Shown here in pieces: positions 1 through 10,764 of a DNA stretch of 64,000 nt. Source of the DNA: Crambe crambe (taxonomy: Eukaryota > Porifera > Demospongiae > Poecilosclerida > Crambeidae); assembly GCA_963924555.1 (NCBI GenBank), contig OZ004590.1, positions 6,192,001 to 6,256,000 of the forward strand, written 5' to 3'. A program made the position numbers and the translations under genes. The notes beneath the pieces were generated by a model. The model ran no database searches. It had not been told where the DNA came from and worked only from the letters and a program-made list of their open reading frames with translations. Each line of letters opens with the position of its first letter. Position 1 is the stretch's first letter.

Positions 1-42
1 TGTTTGTTTGTTTGTTTCTACATTTGCACTGTAGATTTTCAG

Positions 43-821
43 TTATCCCAAAGAAGAAGTACCCAGATGGTGCCACTCCCTCTCAGATCACACAACACAA
101 CGTGGACCACAGCTACTGCCTGGAAATGGTGTTATCACAGGAGTGCAAGAATGGTACGTCACTTTATGTGTGCTCTGGATAGGTGTACGGTACTGTTGTG
201 TTTTGTTTTTTGTTTTTTTGTAGATGAAATGGCTCTGTTGGGTGAAATCCAGTTCAGTTTTATCTGCTTCATACTTGGCCATGGTGCGTTTTTCTTTCCC
301 ACTTGCGTGCCTTGTCTACCACTATACTATTAATCCCATGATGTAATGTGAGCAGTGTATGATGCTTTTGAACACTGGAAAGAGTTAGTGAAGCTGTCCT
401 GTTTCTCTGAAGAGGCTCTGTCCACTCACAAAGAGTACTTCATAAATCTCATCAGTACGTTTTAAGAAGCACCCTCTATTGATCCACTGTTACTAGACTC
501 TGTTGCGTTAATTAATGCAGCTGTTCTGCACTTCCAGCTAAAAGAAATTCCTGAGGACTTTTTTGTAGACATCGTTTCAAGGAATAACTTCCTAGTGGCT
601 ACTTTCCAAGTCAGTGATGAGAGTGCAAATAAAATATTGCTTATTCTTTGTTCCTACACACACAGTATTTCTTCTCTAGTTTGGAAGAAGCAAGTGGTCA
701 AGTTGATGATGCGCTGATCAAAAAGGGACTGAAATTCAGAGACAATCTTACCAAGAAGTATAATTGGGATTTTTCATCTGAAGCACATGAATTTGCTCCT
801 ACTGTAGTTGAATTGACTTAA
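43..821 (+). CDS. AAR2: AAR2 splicing factor, C-terminal exons (partial)
   Basis: Five exons read in order as the C-terminal half of AAR2, the U5 snRNP assembly factor that holds PRP8 in the nucleus/cytoplasm during tri-snRNP maturation. Exons are 43-153, 224-283, 356-454, 521-609 and 666-821 (stop TAA 819-821), with GT..AG borders and phases that join in frame. Recognisable family stretches are KYPDGATPSQIT, LGEIQFSFICFILGHVYDAF, EIPEDFFVDIVS and NLTKKYNWDF ending APTVVELT, which match the human order and spacing. The N-terminal exons lie outside the window. The fourth donor is GTCAGT, weaker than the rest but needed for frame. A possible AATAAA lies at 868-873. The gene appears intact as far as seen. 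Recognition is from memory of the family, not a search. Confidence 0.93.
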
Positions 822-1010
822 CCCTTAAACTACCACAGTCAGTTGTGGCAGTGATGAGAGTGCAAATAATAAATATTTGTTCCTCCTCTCCCCCTTCCCC
901 CCTCTCCCCCCCCCCCCTGCGTATAACGTATAACGGGAGAGAAAGTGTCCTGATTAGAGAGGTGTCCACATATCTATACGTATATTGCAATGGGACAGAG
1001 AAAAGTGTAG

Positions 1011-2553
1011 CTTCCTGGGTAGGGATGACATTGAGAGGGCAGTGGCGTTCACCCAGTATCCTCAGTACTCTTGTTCCACCACTGGATCCAGTCTGAATGC
1101 AATCTACCACCACATGAACAAACATTCAAACTATGCTCTGAAGTGGTCTGTGATCGACAGGTGGCCCATCCACTCCGGACTCATTCAGGTACAGTGGAAC
1201 TTTCCATCATGAGCAATTAAGCTTGTACCCAGTCCTTTTCCCTCTCCATGATGCTCCCTTTTTCCATAAGCAAAGGAAAGGGGCTGGGTACGAGGCTTCG
1301 TATGTGAGCAACACGGTGGAACCTCAATACTCCAAACCACAAAATAGCTGCTTTGGAGGGAGGGGGGGGGGGGGGGGGGGGGGGGGGAAGCACAACAAAG
1401 AGGACAACCTCTCTACAAAGGACAAATCCTGGGCCCAATTGTGTCCATGATTCAGAGGTTCTACTGTGGACCTTTTTTTTTTTTTTTTTTTTTTTTTCAT
1501 ATCAGGCTTTTTCCAAAGAAGAACTATCAGCCTGAGCATCGTGATGATGTTGTTATCCTATTTTCCGCCCACTCCTTGCCGATGACAGTGGTGAATCGTG
1601 GTAATACATGTACATACCCACAAGAGGTGGGGGCGACTGTCCAGAGTGTGAAGGAAGTGGAGACTGGTCTGGCAGTCCAAGGTAATGTTCCCCTGATATG
1701 GGAAACTCCCCCCCCACCCCCTTAACCTCCCCTGTACAGGTGGGTCCCTTACCATGGCTGAACATTCAGACAGATGATGTCATCAAGGCACAACAAGGAC
1801 GAGGGAACCTGTTGCTAGTCCCCATTGCCTTCACCTCACATGCATCGAGACTCTACGAAATTTGAATATGCCGAGGAATTAGCCCATGAGGTGAGGTGGG
1901 TGTGGTTATTGTGAAGTAGGTGTGGTTATTTGAGGAAGTTCCTATTTCTTAGACTTTTCCACCTTTCTCACAGTTAGCTACTTGGCCTTTGGAATGCCTA
2001 ATGTTAAGATCAATTTCTGTGTACTAAAATTAATAGTGAGCAGTAGCAAAAGGAGTTCCCAATTTGCAGTATATCATTTACAGGAAGGATCACTTGGGAC
2101 CAACCTTTTGTAGAGAGGTGGTCCTCTTTCGTTATTTGTAGCTATATAAGAAAGTAGTGCTTCTAGCACTATGCTTGAGAAAGCTTCAGATAATGACAAG
2201 CTGAATACTTTTCTAACAGTATAAGCTTTTGCATGTTGAGGAGGAACCTTTTGACAATCGTCAAAGTTCTTTGAGGTGTCCTTTGAGGTTTCTCTTTCAG
2301 GGTGTCCTTCATTGGAGTTTCCACTTGCTCTCTTTAGATCGGGATGCCACCAGACGTTTATCAATGTGAGGAGTACATATCAAAAGTGATCCACTCACAG
2401 TTGTGAGTCGTATTACAGGCTTTAGCAGATATGTGCACACCCACTTGAGAGGATTGTAGTCAACAGTTGAGCCTGCGCTGTCCCCTTTGTGTCAACCCAG
2501 TGTGCAGGAAAATGAGAGACTACTTTCTTCACCAAACAACCATTATGTATTAG
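1011..2553 (+). pseudogene. FECH: Ferrochelatase, 5'-truncated and frame-broken copy
   Basis: Segments at 1011-1188, about 1508-1680, 1740-1890 and 2419-2553 encode the C-terminal half of ferrochelatase, the mitochondrial enzyme that inserts iron into protoporphyrin IX. Diagnostic stretches are [61 protein letters not shown] and CPLCVNPVC. The cysteine of YSC and the C-x2-C-x4-C near the end correspond to the [2Fe-2S] ligands of animal ferrochelatases, so the parent enzyme was of the iron-sulfur type. The frame is lost after AFSKEELSA, again after PIAFTS and again in the last segment. Only about 190 bp separate it from AAR2, leaving no room for the N-terminal half. It is therefore probably a truncated pseudogene; indel errors in the assembly are the alternative for the frameshifts but not for the missing 5' half. 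Confidence 0.82.
1362..1500. repeat. poly-G run followed by poly-T run in FECH intron
   Basis: An uninterrupted G tract of about 25 bases (from 1362) and a T tract of about 24 bases (from 1473) lie in the intron between two ferrochelatase segments. The intervening bases contain a phrase also seen near 21,530-21,590 (CCTCTACAAAGGACAAA), so this is a dispersed repeat. Confidence 0.7.
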
Positions 2554-4900
2554 CTATATCTTACTATAAAATTTATTGCCACAAAAATTAAAAAATGATT
2601 ACTAAAATACCAAAATATCAGAATTATAGATAAAACATAAATGAAACCATTCTTATCCAAATGCAGTTTCCTAACAGCTGTTTGAGCTCTTTTAGTATCC
2701 ATTAGTCGTGGAACATGCCCAATTATTGTGGAGAGATTCTGCAGTCCATCAGTGCTATACACATGAACTTTTATACAATAAGAGGAACTGCTATTCTTAT
2801 CTCCATAAGCTGCAAAATACACATATTTACCAGCCACACATATAGAGCAATTATAATACGGATACAGAACTGGCAGACAAACTGAATGCAGATACTTGCC
2901 ACTGCTGCTAAAGACTACAACTTCAAGTCTAAAGCTTGTAGAGCTATTAGAGTACTCTTGGAAGAGTGCTTATATATACAGGTTGCCAGTTTTATCAGAA
3001 GACATGCCACTAACTTGACTGAAATATCCAGGACTTCCACGATCAGGTGAAGTGATCTGTCCCACATATTCCAAGTCTGTGGTATAGATGTCAATAGATC
3101 CGGAAGAGTAGGCCAGAACACGGTCATCAACAACAGCAACATGAGTAGCTGATTTCAACCTGGTTGTGTTAATTAGTTCTAACTTCTTATTCAGCTTTAA
3201 AATCATGGGAATTCTATCATAACTGCTGCTGCTATTAACGGCTAGAACGTAGATGTTATTAGTGCTATCAACAGCTACATTTAGAACACCTTCGCATACT
3301 CCATAATCAGAATGCATGATACTTCTCAAAATTTTTGAATCCTTGTCACGTACTTTAATCTTCTCAAAAGACAAAATGATTACCTCTCCCAATGAATTAA
3401 AAGCCATGTCTACAGGATCACACTCACCATGAATACTGGATACCTTTGCATTCATCTTCTTGATAGGTTTCTTGAGTGTAATATTCCGTTGGATGATGGA
3501 GACAAACACAGGGAAGGGACTACCGGTTACTTCTTCCCCATTTACAACGACCACAAGTTGATGTTGTCCACGATAGTAGGTGTAAACTGGATGCAATACT
3601 CATCATCTTCCACTTTATGAACATTACATTCGATGGCAACTTTGGGGTTCACTTGAGACTTCAAAGTGCATTCGATAGCACAAAGACCCATTCCCTCAGG
3701 AGATTTTTTGTTGCCTGATTTGATCTTCAGTGATAGTTTGGTCGCTTTGTACACCTCTGCAGCTTCAGCTTCTTCAATAGTTACAGTACACTGAGAAGGA
3801 TCGACAGGTACTACGGGTAAAGGAGAGAGTTCAGCTCTAGCAGATTTGAGCTGCTTTACGACATCCTCAACACAGCTTGTATCAATCCGCTCAAAATCTA
3901 CATTCTCCACAGGCTCAAGATTCTGCTCTTTCTTGCAATGTTTCTCGACCTCTGTTGTGATTCGATTCTTCAGCTTGGCATGTACACACATAACATCGCC
4001 ATCAGTAGATTGCTTCACACATTGTTCAATATCTTCGATTACATCTTTCAAGGTCATGCGAGTGGTAGAAAGCTCCTTTTTCTGCTCAGAAAGACGCTGT
4101 AACTTCTGTGTTACTTTCATTGTAGCCTCTTCCAAGAGCTTTTGCTTGTGCACCTTGATGACTGCTTGAAGTTCTTCAAATACGTTCTCGAGGTCACCAG
4201 TAGCAAAATTCCCCCGGGCCTTGATCTCAGACTCAGCGGTCTGTATCTTTTCCACAGCATCAGACAAGCTCACTATGACCTCCTTTAAGGGATCAAGCTC
4301 TTGAAGTAACTCTTTCTTTGTCGCTGGAGCAGCCTTCTTGATGAATTCATGGTTATGATTGAAGTGATCTTTGATGGTACAGTCACGGCAGATGAGAACA
4401 TTGCAGTCAAAGCAGTAAATCTTCATCAGTTCATCGTGATCTTCACACATATGAAGAGAAGATTCTTGCGGAGTGTGGAGCTGGACAAAGGAAGTAATCT
4501 TATGACCAGGAAACGACTTTTTCATCCTTCAGTGTTGCTTTATACATTCGGAACAGATAAACTGGGCACACTGCTGACAGAAAGCTTTGACCTTATCCCC
4601 ACAACATAACTCACACATTTTACACTCTGTATCCACCTTACCCTCAGCTTGGTCCATCTTCGAGTGAACTTCCTTCATACGGTTAACAAAGAAAGCCGTT
4701 GGGAGGTTGTCCACACCCTCCCAAGAGAGGGTGGTCTCTTTACGACACTCGGGACAAGAGAAGGGCTTGTCAGTGCCAGCCTTCTTCGCTAATCCGTGGA
4801 TACACTGCTTGCAATAGTAATGGTGACATGGGAGAATCTTGGGATCTGTGTAGTGATCGTGACAAATCACACAGGTAATCTCCTTCTCGAGATCTTTCAT
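2550..4900 (-). pseudogene. TRIM-NHL (TRIM2/3/71-like) gene, disrupted
   Basis: Reading from 4900 down: RING finger (CVICHDHYTDPKILPCHHYY..C..CPEC), B-box 1 (CKMCELCCGDKVKAFC..C), B-box 2 (CEDHDELMKIYCFDC..CRDCTIKDH), a coiled coil of about 150 residues, a filamin-type Ig domain (ending GQHQLVVVVNGEEVTGSPF) and NHL repeats. This is the TRIM2/TRIM3/TRIM71 plan: RING E3 ubiquitin ligases whose NHL propeller binds RNA or protein. The reading frame is single-exon. It has an in-frame TGA between the two B-boxes (4529-4531), a one-base frame change inside the filamin domain near 3,570-3,590, and an in-frame TAA in the NHL region (2970-2972) after which the same frame continues to 2550. Three breaks in an otherwise well-kept gene suggest a recent pseudogene; sequencing error is less likely for the two stops. 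At least three other TRIM/NHL scraps lie in the window. Confidence 0.85.
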
Positions 4901-5762
4901 ACTCCCACCCTCAATTTTTTTTTCTTGCTTGACGCAAAGAAAGTGTGCACATGCGTGAATGAGGGGCGGAGTTTCGATTCAATTTATGCCCGACCCGGTA
5001 CCCATGCCCATTGAATAAAGGGAGTTGGATTTTATATTACCGCCCCGGTAATTATACTATCTATGTTGATAGTAACAGGTGAAACTGATAAATTCATTTT
5101 ATCTCCATCCACAGAATGAACAATAATATAGAAGGCATTAAATACTGTAATATATAGTTGCAAGTTGTTCAAATGCTAGCTGTTCATTTAATGTTCGTGC
5201 TATGTTCAAATCTCTAGAAAACTGGTGAACTCCTGCCTCTCCTTCAATCCTCACATATCTAATGGACTGGGACAAGATCAAAGTTAGTGAAGTCAAAGGA
5301 TAAGTCAAATAATTATAGCTAACATAACTATGATTAAAACAGTGGTACCTCTACACATTAACTAGGTCAATGCTAACATAACTATGATTAAAACAGTGGT
5401 ACCTCTACACATTAACTATGTCAATGCTAACATAACTATGATTAAAACAGTGGTACCTCTACACATTAACTATGTCAATGAAGATTGTTGTTTTGTTTGT
5501 GTATAAAAAGATTGTATTGTTCTTTGCTTAAATTAATACCACGTGAGGTATGGGAATGACTTAAGTTACTCAATCCAGCTGGGTCAGATCAATATTCTTT
5601 TCATAATAAAAAAATAAAAAAACCAAACAAAAAAAGAAAACCAGGTGAGTATGGCTACATAATAGAGCCACGTACTTGTTCTGAGGAGTTCCTTGAGCAA
5701 ATACATCTCACAAGAATTGACTGAGGAAGAACCAACTAAATGGTTCTTGATACCATACATGT
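4901..5762. other. Intergenic, with a ~53-bp tandem repeat
   Basis: No gene seen. Near 5,318-5,480 a unit of about 53 bp (AACTATGATTAAAACAGTGG start phrase) is repeated three times almost exactly. The rest is AT-rich and unremarkable. Confidence 0.6.
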
Positions 5763-5835
5763 TAGTCTGGCATAGCCGACCCTTTACCAACCCAAGGGAA
5801 GGGGAAAGGGTCTGGTGACTCCAGCATGCATATCA
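5763..5835. mobile_element. End fragment of the 8.8-kb TIR element family
   Basis: TAGTCTGGCATAGCCGACCC is a diverged match to the terminal inverted repeat of the 672-bp element at 8765-9436, followed by the shared CTTTACCAAC and, shortly after, AGGGTCTGGTG. Only one end is clear, so this is a short or decayed copy. Confidence 0.5.
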
Positions 5836-6474
5836 GATCAGTTCTAGCGCCAGAATCTGGTGCTGGCCGATTAACTAACCACACAACATTATTTCACTAC
5901 AAAAACCCGACCACGTAAACAGGAAGCAGCTAAGACCTAATATGACAATGATATGACAGACTAAAAGCCCAAGTGTTAGGATACGACAGATTAAAAGCCT
6001 TGCAAGCTTCAAAATCAGTATAATGACTTAGATCTGACCACGTCTGGATAGGGTGGCAGCAAAGCGTTAGAGACACAAGACTGAAAGCCTGCATGTAAAT
6101 TATAAGTAATTTGGAATATGCATGCACAAGGTGATAATCGAATTCCACAAGAACTGGTCCAGTATGCTGGAATCACCAGATCCTTTGGTCTTATTGCACG
6201 AGGGGCAGCTACGCCAGACTACATACATGTATCATCACGAGAACAACCTCAACACCATAAAACATTGATTGCATACTTTTTTAAAGGAAATACTACCATT
6301 AAAATGATTGCCATTTATACCTTTAAAAACATGACTAGGTATACCAATTACCACGTAAAAATTACCAGGTATATCTTTAAATCATGACATGCAAAACCTT
6401 TTATCTTTCCGATAATGCCACAAGGGTTTTTGTACGTCTGTACCATGAGATAAACCTTTTTTCTTTTTTTTTTC

Positions 6475-7012
6475 ATGTAGGAATGACACCCAATGTGATA
6501 TTCACTATGTAGGAATGACTTTGGTCACATGATTAACATGTGACATTCACCCAACTTATGTAGGAATAACTCAATTGACTTGTAATTGTGTGCACATGCA
6601 CCTAACAGGACTCACACGACTAACATGTGATACAAACAATGTAGGAATGGCAAAACTCGAGTCACACGACTAACATGTGATATAAACAACAATGTAGGAA
6701 TGGCAAAACTCGAGTCATACGACTAACATGTGATACAAACAACAATGTAGGAATGGCAAAACTCGAGTCACATGACTAACATGTGATACCAACAATGTAG
6801 GAATGGCAAAACTTGAGTCACATGACTAATACATATTTATTGCAATAATGTAGGAATGGCAGAACTTGAGTCACATGACTAACATGTGACAAATGTAGGA
6901 ATAACAGAACATGTGATACAAATATTTATTGCAATAATGTAGGAATGCAACACGAATGACAGTCACATGACCATCTTTTTAAAAGCCACCACAAGATGTA
7001 GGAATGACTTCC
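6475..7012. repeat. Degenerate minisatellite, TGTAGGAATG family
   Basis: About eleven units, each carrying TGTAGGAATG followed by GGCAAAACTCGAGTCACA or a variant and TAACATGTGATACAAACA. Period is roughly 47-52 bp and varies. The best-kept units lie between 6,620 and 6,830. No coding frame runs through it. Confidence 0.8.
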
Positions 7013-7640
7013 AATATACATACATAGGTGAACTAAATTATGAATTTGAGCTGACCCATTGATAAGGTGATGGTGGTAGAGTTATTTTTGCTTTTTTTTT
7101 CTTTCTTTGCCTGCATGGTTTAAAGCATGCGCATTTTGCAGAGACACAGATCATCCATTATGAATAGCATGTATTTTATAAGGTTTCCCCCCCCCCCTAC
7201 ATGTCCGAGGTACCACTGTACAATTCAACAATGAACTAATGCTCAACTTTGTTGGCAACTCCACTAAAACTCTGCACCTATAATACTATTGCAGTCACTT
7301 GTCCCCCCTTAGTCCTCGTAACTATTTCTAACTTGATCACTTTGTGTACTGCTTCTTGGAAGTCAATTCCAGGGGACAAGTGAAAGCAGCTGTGTAGCTT
7401 GAAATATCAAAAAAAAACTCATCTTTTTTTGAATTCCATGACCAGTAGACCAGTGAGAGAGTTCCATGATGCCGATTACAATCAATCAAGATTTGGAGAA
7501 CTGGATGAGATTTGGCTCTCTTCATATCAATACCTAAAGGAATGGATTAATTAATTACACTTAATCTAAATGAGAGGATTATTGCAAGGATCATAACTTG
7601 AACTTTAACCTTTAAAAAAACCATCCTGCAAACATGGAAT
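7013..7640. other. Intergenic, no feature seen
   Basis: AT-rich sequence with a short C run near 7,186. I see no exon, RNA gene or clear repeat here. Confidence 0.5.
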
Positions 7641-7645
7641 AGCTT

Positions 7646-7855
7646 AGTAGTCCCTTCCCTGTGTTTGTATCCATTCATCCAATTAAGATGGGCAAGCCTG
7701 TCAAGATCATCCCTGGACTGAATGAACCATCCGGTATAGCCTTTAACTCAAAGGGAGAGATGGTTGTCGCAGAGTATTATGGAGATGTAGTTGTGTTGGA
7801 CAAGGACGGGAAAAACATGAATATTGTAGTGGTGTGTCCGAGGTTGGAAATGAAG
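7646..7855 (+). pseudogene. TRIM-NHL fragment: filamin end plus first NHL repeat
   Basis: The frame SPFPVFVSIHPIKMGKPVKI continues with GLNEPSGIAFNSKGEMVVAE and YYGDVVVLDKDGK, the end of a filamin domain joined to an NHL repeat, exactly the junction found in the broken TRIM-NHL gene at 2550-4900. The frame then runs into unrelated residues and stops at about 7,864. An adjacent frame (EVGNEVMVTGKFPSLPQ, to about 7,970) stays open up to the start of the 42-bp array but I do not recognise it. The RING, B-box and coiled-coil parts are absent upstream. This is a gene scrap or one exon of a rearranged gene. Confidence 0.7.
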
Positions 7856-7966
7856 TTATGGTGACTGGCAAATTTCCATCCCTACCTCAAGTGACTGGGT
7901 ATGTAGCTAGTGGCTTCTTGAAATTAGAGAAGGGTTACAAATGTGGGAAGTGTAAATCTAAGCAAC

Positions 7967-8764
7967 CTACATAGCAAGCACCCTGGGTAAGGAGATCAAC
8001 AATGCAGCCTACATAGCAAGCACCCTGGGTAAGGAGATCAACAATGCAACCTACATAGCAAGCACCCTGGGTAAGGAGATCAACAATGCAATCTACATAG
8101 CAAGCACCCTGGGTAAGGAGATCAACAATGCAACCTACATAGCAAGCACCCTGGGTAAGGAGATCAACAATGCAACCTACATAGCAAGCACCCTGGGTAA
8201 GGAGATCAACAATGCAGCCTACATAGCAAGCACCCTGGGTAAGGAGATCAACAATGCAACCTACATAGCAAGCACCCTGGGTAAGGAGATCAACAATGCA
8301 GCCTACATAGCAAGCACCCTGGGTAAGGAGATCAACAATGCAACCTACATAGCAAGCACCCTGGGTAAGGAGATCAACAATGCAATCTACATAGCAAGCA
8401 CCCTGGGTAAGGAGATCAACAATGCAACCTACATAGCAAGCACCCTGGGTAAGGAGATCAACAATGCAACCTACATAGCAAGCACCCTGGGTAAGGAGAT
8501 CAACAATGCAGCCTACATAGCAAGCACCCTGGGTAAGGAGATCAACAATGCAACCTACATAGCAAGCACCCTGGGTAAGGAGATCAACAATGCAGCCTAC
8601 ATAGCAAGCACCCTGGGTAAGGAGATCAACAATGCAACCTACATAGCAAGCACCCTGGGTAAGGAGATCAACAATGCAACCTACATAGCAAGCACCCTGG
8701 GTAAGGAGATCAACAATGCAGCCTACATAGCAAGCACCCTGGGTAAGGAGATCAACAATGCAAC
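7967..8764 (+). repeat. 42-bp tandem array with open 14-codon repeat
   Basis: About 19 near-identical copies of a 42-bp unit. Because 42 is divisible by three, one plus-strand frame stays open throughout and reads as repeats of GKEINNATYIASTL, with A/T and I/T changes between units. An in-frame TAA lies just upstream and the frame has no ATG, so it cannot be a stand-alone gene. Each unit also contains ACATAG before CAAGC and GGTAAGG, which look like a splice acceptor and donor flanking a tiny exon. The array continues after the inserted element at 8765-9436. The unit resembles exon-like segments at 9,692 and 9,788, so it may be an amplified micro-exon. Confidence 0.85.
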
Positions 8765-9436
8765 TAGTCTCGCGTGGCCAGACCCTTTACCAACTGCAGC
8801 ACGGATGTATTACATCATCCGCACGCAGAAGGAAGGGTCTGGTGTCAGCTTGTACTGGCTCTCGTTGCAGTGGAATGCAATTTACACCCACGTTCACACC
8901 ACAAAACCATAAGAGTAAACTGCGCGCTATTATTATTGCATCTGGCTGCTTAGCTATGAGAGAATTGTTTTTGCTGTGGAAAGTTTGTGGCCAGTGCCAA
9001 TGAGAAGAAGAGAAGGAGACCCTTGCCAAGTCCTGGCATGTCAAGTGCACTGGAATGCCTTACTGCTCTGATCTCCAGGTTTCCTGAAGTGGACTGCACC
9101 AAGTTGCACACTGGATACGTTTGCAGTGACCGCCTGCAAACGCTGACCAACAATTTGCAGAGTGCACTGGCGTTTCAGTCAGCACAAGTGGAACCAGGCA
9201 TTGTAGTCCAGCCGTGGAATTGCCCATGTGTCTACGGTTATCGGTGCGCGTGAATATTATTAATGAGATAAAAAAAACCACACTCCCATAAGCAATACAC
9301 ACAAAGTATTGAAGTTCACATTCCTGGGGAATGCAACGAAAGCCAGTACACGCTGACACCAGACCCTTCCTTCTGCGTGCGGATGATGTAATACATCCGT
9401 GCTGCAGTTGGTAAAGGGTCTGGCCACGCGAGACTA
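8765..9436. mobile_element. 672-bp non-autonomous TIR transposon, 9-bp TSD
   Basis: The ends are inverted repeats of about 100 bp, beginning TAGTCTCGCGTGGCCAGACC on the left and its complement ending CGCGAGACTA on the right. The element splits the 42-bp array, and the nine bases CAATGCAAC are present on both sides (8756-8764 and 9437-9445) but once in each array unit, a perfect target-site duplication. A 9-bp TSD with long TIRs fits Mutator-like elements (MULEs). The interior holds an 88-residue open frame (8987-9253; CTALISRFPEVDCTKLHTGY) that I do not recognise; it may be captured sequence. No transposase is present. Confidence 0.88.
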
Positions 9437-9610
9437 CAATGCAACCTACATAGCAAGCACCCTAGGTAAGGAGATCAACAATGCAACCTACATAGCAAGC
9501 ACCCTGGGTAAGGAGATCAACAATGCAACCTACATAGCAAGCACCCTGGGTAAGGAGATCAACAATGCAACCTACATAGCAAGCACCCTAGGTAAGGAGA
9601 TCAACAATGG
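9437..9610 (+). repeat. 42-bp tandem array, right-hand part
   Basis: Four further copies of the array unit resume directly after the inserted element, in the same 14-codon frame, and end in LGKEINNGITVAAKR before a TAA. Two units have CTAGG in place of CTGGG. Confidence 0.85.
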
Positions 9611-9691
9611 GATAACGGTTGCTGCAAAGAGATAAGTGGTGAATCCAAAATACTGGTACGTAATGTAACTGATTGTATACCCTTTTTTAGC

Positions 9692-9976
9692 AAGCATATT
9701 AGGAAAAGAGATTAACAGTGGGATTTAAAATGCTGGTATGCAAGTGTAAATGACTTGATAAGGCAACACTGTTGAAACTTATTGTAGGAGAAAGTGTTGG
9801 CAAGAATATTGGAAATGGGATTACAAATATCGGTAAGTGCAACTTTACAAGGTGAAGAGACAAACTCAACTGGTGGAATTGACATCTTTGTCATTATTGT
9901 ATGTAGGATTGGGGGTGGCAGTCAGCCTATTATCAATCAGTGCAGCAATTTACTTCCGCAAATAGTGCATCAAGCA
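9692..9976 (+). CDS. Possible terminal exons of a small Gly-rich membrane protein
   Basis: Three exon-like segments follow the 42-bp array. Segment 9692-9738 (after TTTTTTAG, before GTATGC) reads SILGKEINSGI then a TAA. Segment about 9788-9831 (before GTAAGT) reads ESVGKNIGNGITNI. Segment about 9908-9976 (after TATGTAG) reads GLGVAVSLLSISAAIYFRK and stops; it is a typical single membrane helix with a basic end, and it joins the previous segment in frame (phase 1). The motif (L/V)GKxIxxGI is shared with the array unit. The first segment is broken by its stop, or is skipped. I do not recognise the protein. The call is tentative: short exons can arise by chance. Confidence 0.35.
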
Positions 9977-10270
9977 ACCTAGGAAGATTATACTAATTAG
10001 ATGGTCTCTCATTCACAATGACCTAGGCAAAAGAGAAGCAGTTGTGTCAACACCATTGATATTTCACACTTTGGGCCAGGTGACCTGAACTTCTGAAAAA
10101 GAAGCAATGTTAAATTGTATTTCACTCGCACTTTCACATAAGCTAGCAATAATGCTGAAAATATGGGCTACAAAAAGAAACTGTCCTCCATTACATTTCA
10201 CAATGGGGTGCTGGAGTAGATGTTTGAATTACATCCTCCATTAACATTTGGCCAGGCAATGATACCTGGA

Positions 10271-10412
10271 TGACCTTTATTCCCATCTCCCAGAGGTTGC
10301 AACACTCAGCTATATAAGAAAGCTCCCCGATTGCCTTATAGAGATGGGGAGGCATTTCTTGCGCAAGGTGAACGAACGCAACTCTGTGTTGAGGATGGCA
10401 ATAAAGGCCAGG
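10271..10412 (+). pseudogene. Fragment of the 615-aa gene family core
   Basis: Plus-strand translation gives HLPEVATLSYIRKLPDCLIE then MGRHFLRKVNERNSVLRMAI. This matches the minus-strand exon at 20702-21145 (HLPEVATLRYIRNLPNRLIE, MGRYFLNEVNKRNSLLRMGI) at about 80% identity. No splice sites or further exons are seen around it, so it is a relic. It shows that the 20-22 kb gene belongs to a repeated family. Confidence 0.8.
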
Positions 10413-10433
10413 CAATGATGCCAACCCCTTAAA

Positions 10434-10504
10434 GTGTGCAAAGAACATGATGAAGTGATGTGCTTCACTTGTAACTGCACTATCAAAGACCATTTAGGTC
10501 ACAG
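10434..10504 (+). pseudogene. TRIM B-box 2 fragment
   Basis: The frame reads CKEHDEVMCFTCNCTIKDHL, a B-box type 2 zinc-binding core very close to CEDHDEL...DCTIKDH of the TRIM-NHL copy at 2550-4900. Part of the middle (the ICRD section) is missing. It is an isolated scrap. Confidence 0.65.
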
Positions 10505-10764
10505 CATCCTAGGAAAATTATACTAAATTAGATAGTCCCTCATTCACATTTAAGAATCAGTTGTGTCAACACCATTGATATTTCACACTTTGGGCCAGGT
10601 GACCTGAACTTCTGAAAAAGAAGCAATGCTATAGATTGTATTTCACTCACACTTTCACATAGGCTAGCAATAATGCTTAATTCTTGAAGAAGAAAAAAAG
10701 CATACAACATTTCACATTATGGGCTACAAAAAGAAACTGTCCTCCATTACATTTCATAATGGGG

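Noticed and set aside
4-333. 109-codon open frame on the plus strand at the window start
   Set aside because: It is a shadow of the AAR2 exons and their introns; the real frame is a different one with splice borders.
7967-8764. CRISPR-like regular array
   Set aside because: Units are contiguous 42-bp tandem repeats without unique spacers, in an animal genome.
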